From Mesorhizobium shangrilense (GTDB taxonomy: Bacteria > Pseudomonadota > Alphaproteobacteria > Rhizobiales > Rhizobiaceae): 64,000 bases of DNA. Position numbers and translations under genes: made by a program. The stretch is from assembly GCF_028826155.1 (NCBI RefSeq), contig NZ_JAQGPN010000001.1, positions 186,001 to 250,000 on the forward strand. Reading direction: 5' to 3'. Under the pieces are notes generated by a model. That model saw only the letters and a program-made list of their open reading frames with translations, was not told where the DNA came from and did no database searches. Shown here piece after piece: positions 62,412-64,000 of this stretch (positions are counted from its first letter, which is position 1; each line of letters begins with the position of its first letter).

Positions 62412-64000
62412 ATGCGAAAATTACTGAGCCGTATCATAGGGAAGAAGAGCACTTTGGCAGAAGCTGACAAGCCGTTTGCACATGCCGGCCCAGATACTGC
62501 TCTCGCGAATTACCTCCGGTATTATTCAACCCTAGGGACTCCAGGGTACGCCGTTTTAGTGACAGGCCCCTGGGGGGTTGGTAAGACACACCAAGTGAAA
62601 GAGATTATACCGGAAGCCGAGCGCTATTTCGTGAGTCTTTACGGGCTCGATAGCGTGAATAGCATTCACGACGCAGTTCTAGCGGCGTGCCTTCCGAGCC
62701 TGAATGCAGGGGAATATGTATCTACCCTTGGTGAGGTAGGTAAAGCGATGGGCGACAAGTATGCGCTCGCGGGCTTCGCCAATAGCGTCTGGAACGCTTT
62801 TCTCCGGCAACGCTTGAAGCCAGATCGCACCATCATTTTCGATGACTTGGAGCGAAGCCCCCTCTGGGCCACTCAAACAAGCGAATTGCTTGGAGCTATC
62901 AATCATTACGTGGAACATCGCGGCTTCCGTGTCGTCGTGATCTGCCATGATGAACGCATTGCGGATGAGCTAGCCGAACTTAAAGAAAAGACATTCGGAC
63001 ATACGGTTCAGGCTGCACCGCAGACTGCGGCGGCATTCGACGCGTTCCTTGCTGATCTTCCAAGCCAAACCACCAGAACTTTCGTTACGGAGAGACGATC
63101 ACTAATCGAAGAAATTTGGGCGCAGTCCGGTCAGTCGTCGCTGCGTATTCTCAAGCATGTCATCAACGACATTGCCCGGCTCAGTGCCACATTCGACCCA
63201 AGGCACCTTGCTAATCAGGATGCCATAGACCACGTTCTCCGGTTCTTCTGCGCCTTGGATATTGAGGTGCGCGCAGGGAGTTTGAACCGAGATTTATTGA
63301 CCGGGCGTATGGAGCGATATGTCTCCGAGAGAATGAATCGTGATGCACCAGAAGAAGAGACGCCATTTAGTGCTATTGTTTCTCGATACGCGTCTTCCGA
63401 CCTGACCGGAAAAATTCTGAGCGACGAGATCGTTGAGGCGACGCTTATCGAAGGTCGGTTTGATGCCGAGTTTATAACTGCGTGGCTGGACCAAACTCCG
63501 TACTTCATTAAAGCCTCAGATGCGGCGCCTTGGCTGATCGTAATGAAGCTTGATGAACTGGACGACGATATCCTCAACGAGGGCATTGTTCGGATGCAGA
63601 GGCAGTTTGATGAGCGCTCGGTGACGAACATGGGGGAGTTTCTGCACATAGCCGCCCTTCGCCTCATGATGGCTGAACAGAATGTTTCCGGTCGAAGCAT
63701 GGAGGAAGAAACCAGCCTTAGCCTGAAATACATCGACGACCTGTTGTCCGATGGCCGACTTCCTGCCAAATCACTAGAGTACGACCCCTTGGAGCGACTG
63801 TTCAACGCCTATGGAGGATACGGCTATTGGGTCACTGATGCCGCAAGGCCGCATTTCGATACAATCTGCAAATATGTTGATCGTGCGCGGCACCTTGCAT
63901 TAGAGGCTACCTATCCAGATCAAGCAACAGAGGTTTTGCGCCAGCTAAAGGAAGATCCGTCATCGATTTTCCAGACAATTTCACCGACCAACTATGGAAC
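62412..64000 (+). CDS. KAP-family P-loop NTPase, 5' part (runs off right edge)
   Basis: At least 529 codons without a stop. Walker A is TGPWGVGKTH (about residues 56-65) and Walker B is RTIIFDDLERSPL, with ICHDERIADELAEL just after, the STAND/KAP-type layout. No transmembrane segments are seen so far, so this would be a soluble member. KAP-like ATPases are frequent in anti-phage loci, and it lies beside a CBASS and a GmrSD gene. The C-terminal part, which would show any effector domain, is outside the window. Not listed as a full open frame because it has no stop. Confidence 0.8.
   Translation, partial: MRKLLSRIIGKKSTLAEADKPFAHAGPDTALANYLRYYSTLGTPGYAVLVTGPWGVGKTHQVKEIIPEAERYFVSLYGLDSVNSIHDAVLAACLPSLNAGEYVSTLGEVGKAMGDKYALAGFANSVWNAFLRQRLKPDRTIIFDDLERSPLWATQTSELLGAINHYVEHRGFRVVVICHDERIADELAELKEKTFGHTVQAAPQTAAAFDAFLADLPSQTTRTFVTERRSLIEEIWAQSGQSSLRILKHVINDIARLSATFDPRHLANQDAIDHVLRFFCALDIEVRAGSLNRDLLTGRMERYVSERMNRDAPEEETPFSAIVSRYASSDLTGKILSDEIVEATLIEGRFDAEFITAWLDQTPYFIKASDAAPWLIVMKLDELDDDILNEGIVRMQRQFDERSVTNMGEFLHIAALRLMMAEQNVSGRSMEEETSLSLKYIDDLLSDGRLPAKSLEYDPLERLFNAYGGYGYWVTDAARPHFDTICKYVDRARHLALEATYPDQATEVLRQLKEDPSSIFQTISPTNYG

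Overview
The window looks like chromosomal DNA of a high-GC alphaproteobacterium, probably Hyphomicrobiales (rhizobial side). The main reason is the complete Tra/Trb-type integrative element it carries, in the gene order typical of that group; the exact genus cannot be read from the sequence. GC content and codon use drop in the accessory blocks (about 15-32 kb, 47.6-48.7 kb and 58.6-64 kb).

Region 1 (1-14.8 kb) is host-type metabolism. It has a copper block: a Cu+ P-type ATPase with a CueR/HmrR-type 19-bp-spacer promoter, a divergent CsoR with its own operator, and a DUF305 membrane protein. Next come two tandem isochorismatase-family hydrolases (the YcaC copy is frameshifted), a pirin divergent from a LysR regulator with a palindrome between them, and a prolyl-aminopeptidase-like hydrolase. 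A complete oligopeptide-type ABC importer (SBP, two permeases, two ATPases) is followed by an M20 amidohydrolase/carbamoylase and a convergent LysR gene.

Region 2 (15.3-32.5 kb) is a defence-type island. A tightly coupled operon encodes a Gly/Ser-rich small protein, a PfkB-kinase/nucleoside-deoxyribosyltransferase fusion, a QueC-like enzyme and an HhH-GPD glycosylase, followed by a dGTPase-family HD phosphohydrolase. No CD-NTase is present in it, so it matches neither type IV CBASS nor Qat as I know them. This is the best candidate for an undescribed system. On the minus strand follows a second block: an RHH regulator with a palindromic operator, a single-chain type ISP restriction-modification enzyme, a 353-aa unknown protein and a 1314-aa SMC-like ATPase with an apparent S24/LexA-like C-terminus. 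Diverged 50-bp remnants (44/50 identical) flank the QueC operon.

Region 3 (32.5-58.4 kb) is the integrative and conjugative element: ardA, DUF6499/DUF2285 (frameshifted), an excisionase-like HTH, RepA with intragenic iteron-like repeats, DUF2840, TraF-like S26 peptidase, DUF736, lytic transglycosylase, a putative oriT, a VirD2/DUF3363 relaxase, LysR, TraG, CopG, trbBCDEJ, trbK-alt, trbLFGI and DUF2274. ParA, usual after RepA, is missing. Cargo (serine hydrolase, GNAT, TetR) sits between relaxase and LysR, and a second GNAT gene sits between CopG and TrbB.

Region 4 (58.6-64 kb) is a second defence cluster: a frameshifted GmrSD-type DUF262/DUF1524 gene, a two-gene CBASS (CD-NTase plus SLATT 2TM effector) and the start of a KAP-type P-loop NTPase running off the right edge. 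Overall this is a mobile-element platform flanked by anti-phage genes. No tRNA, rRNA, CRISPR array or intact insertion sequence was recognised.
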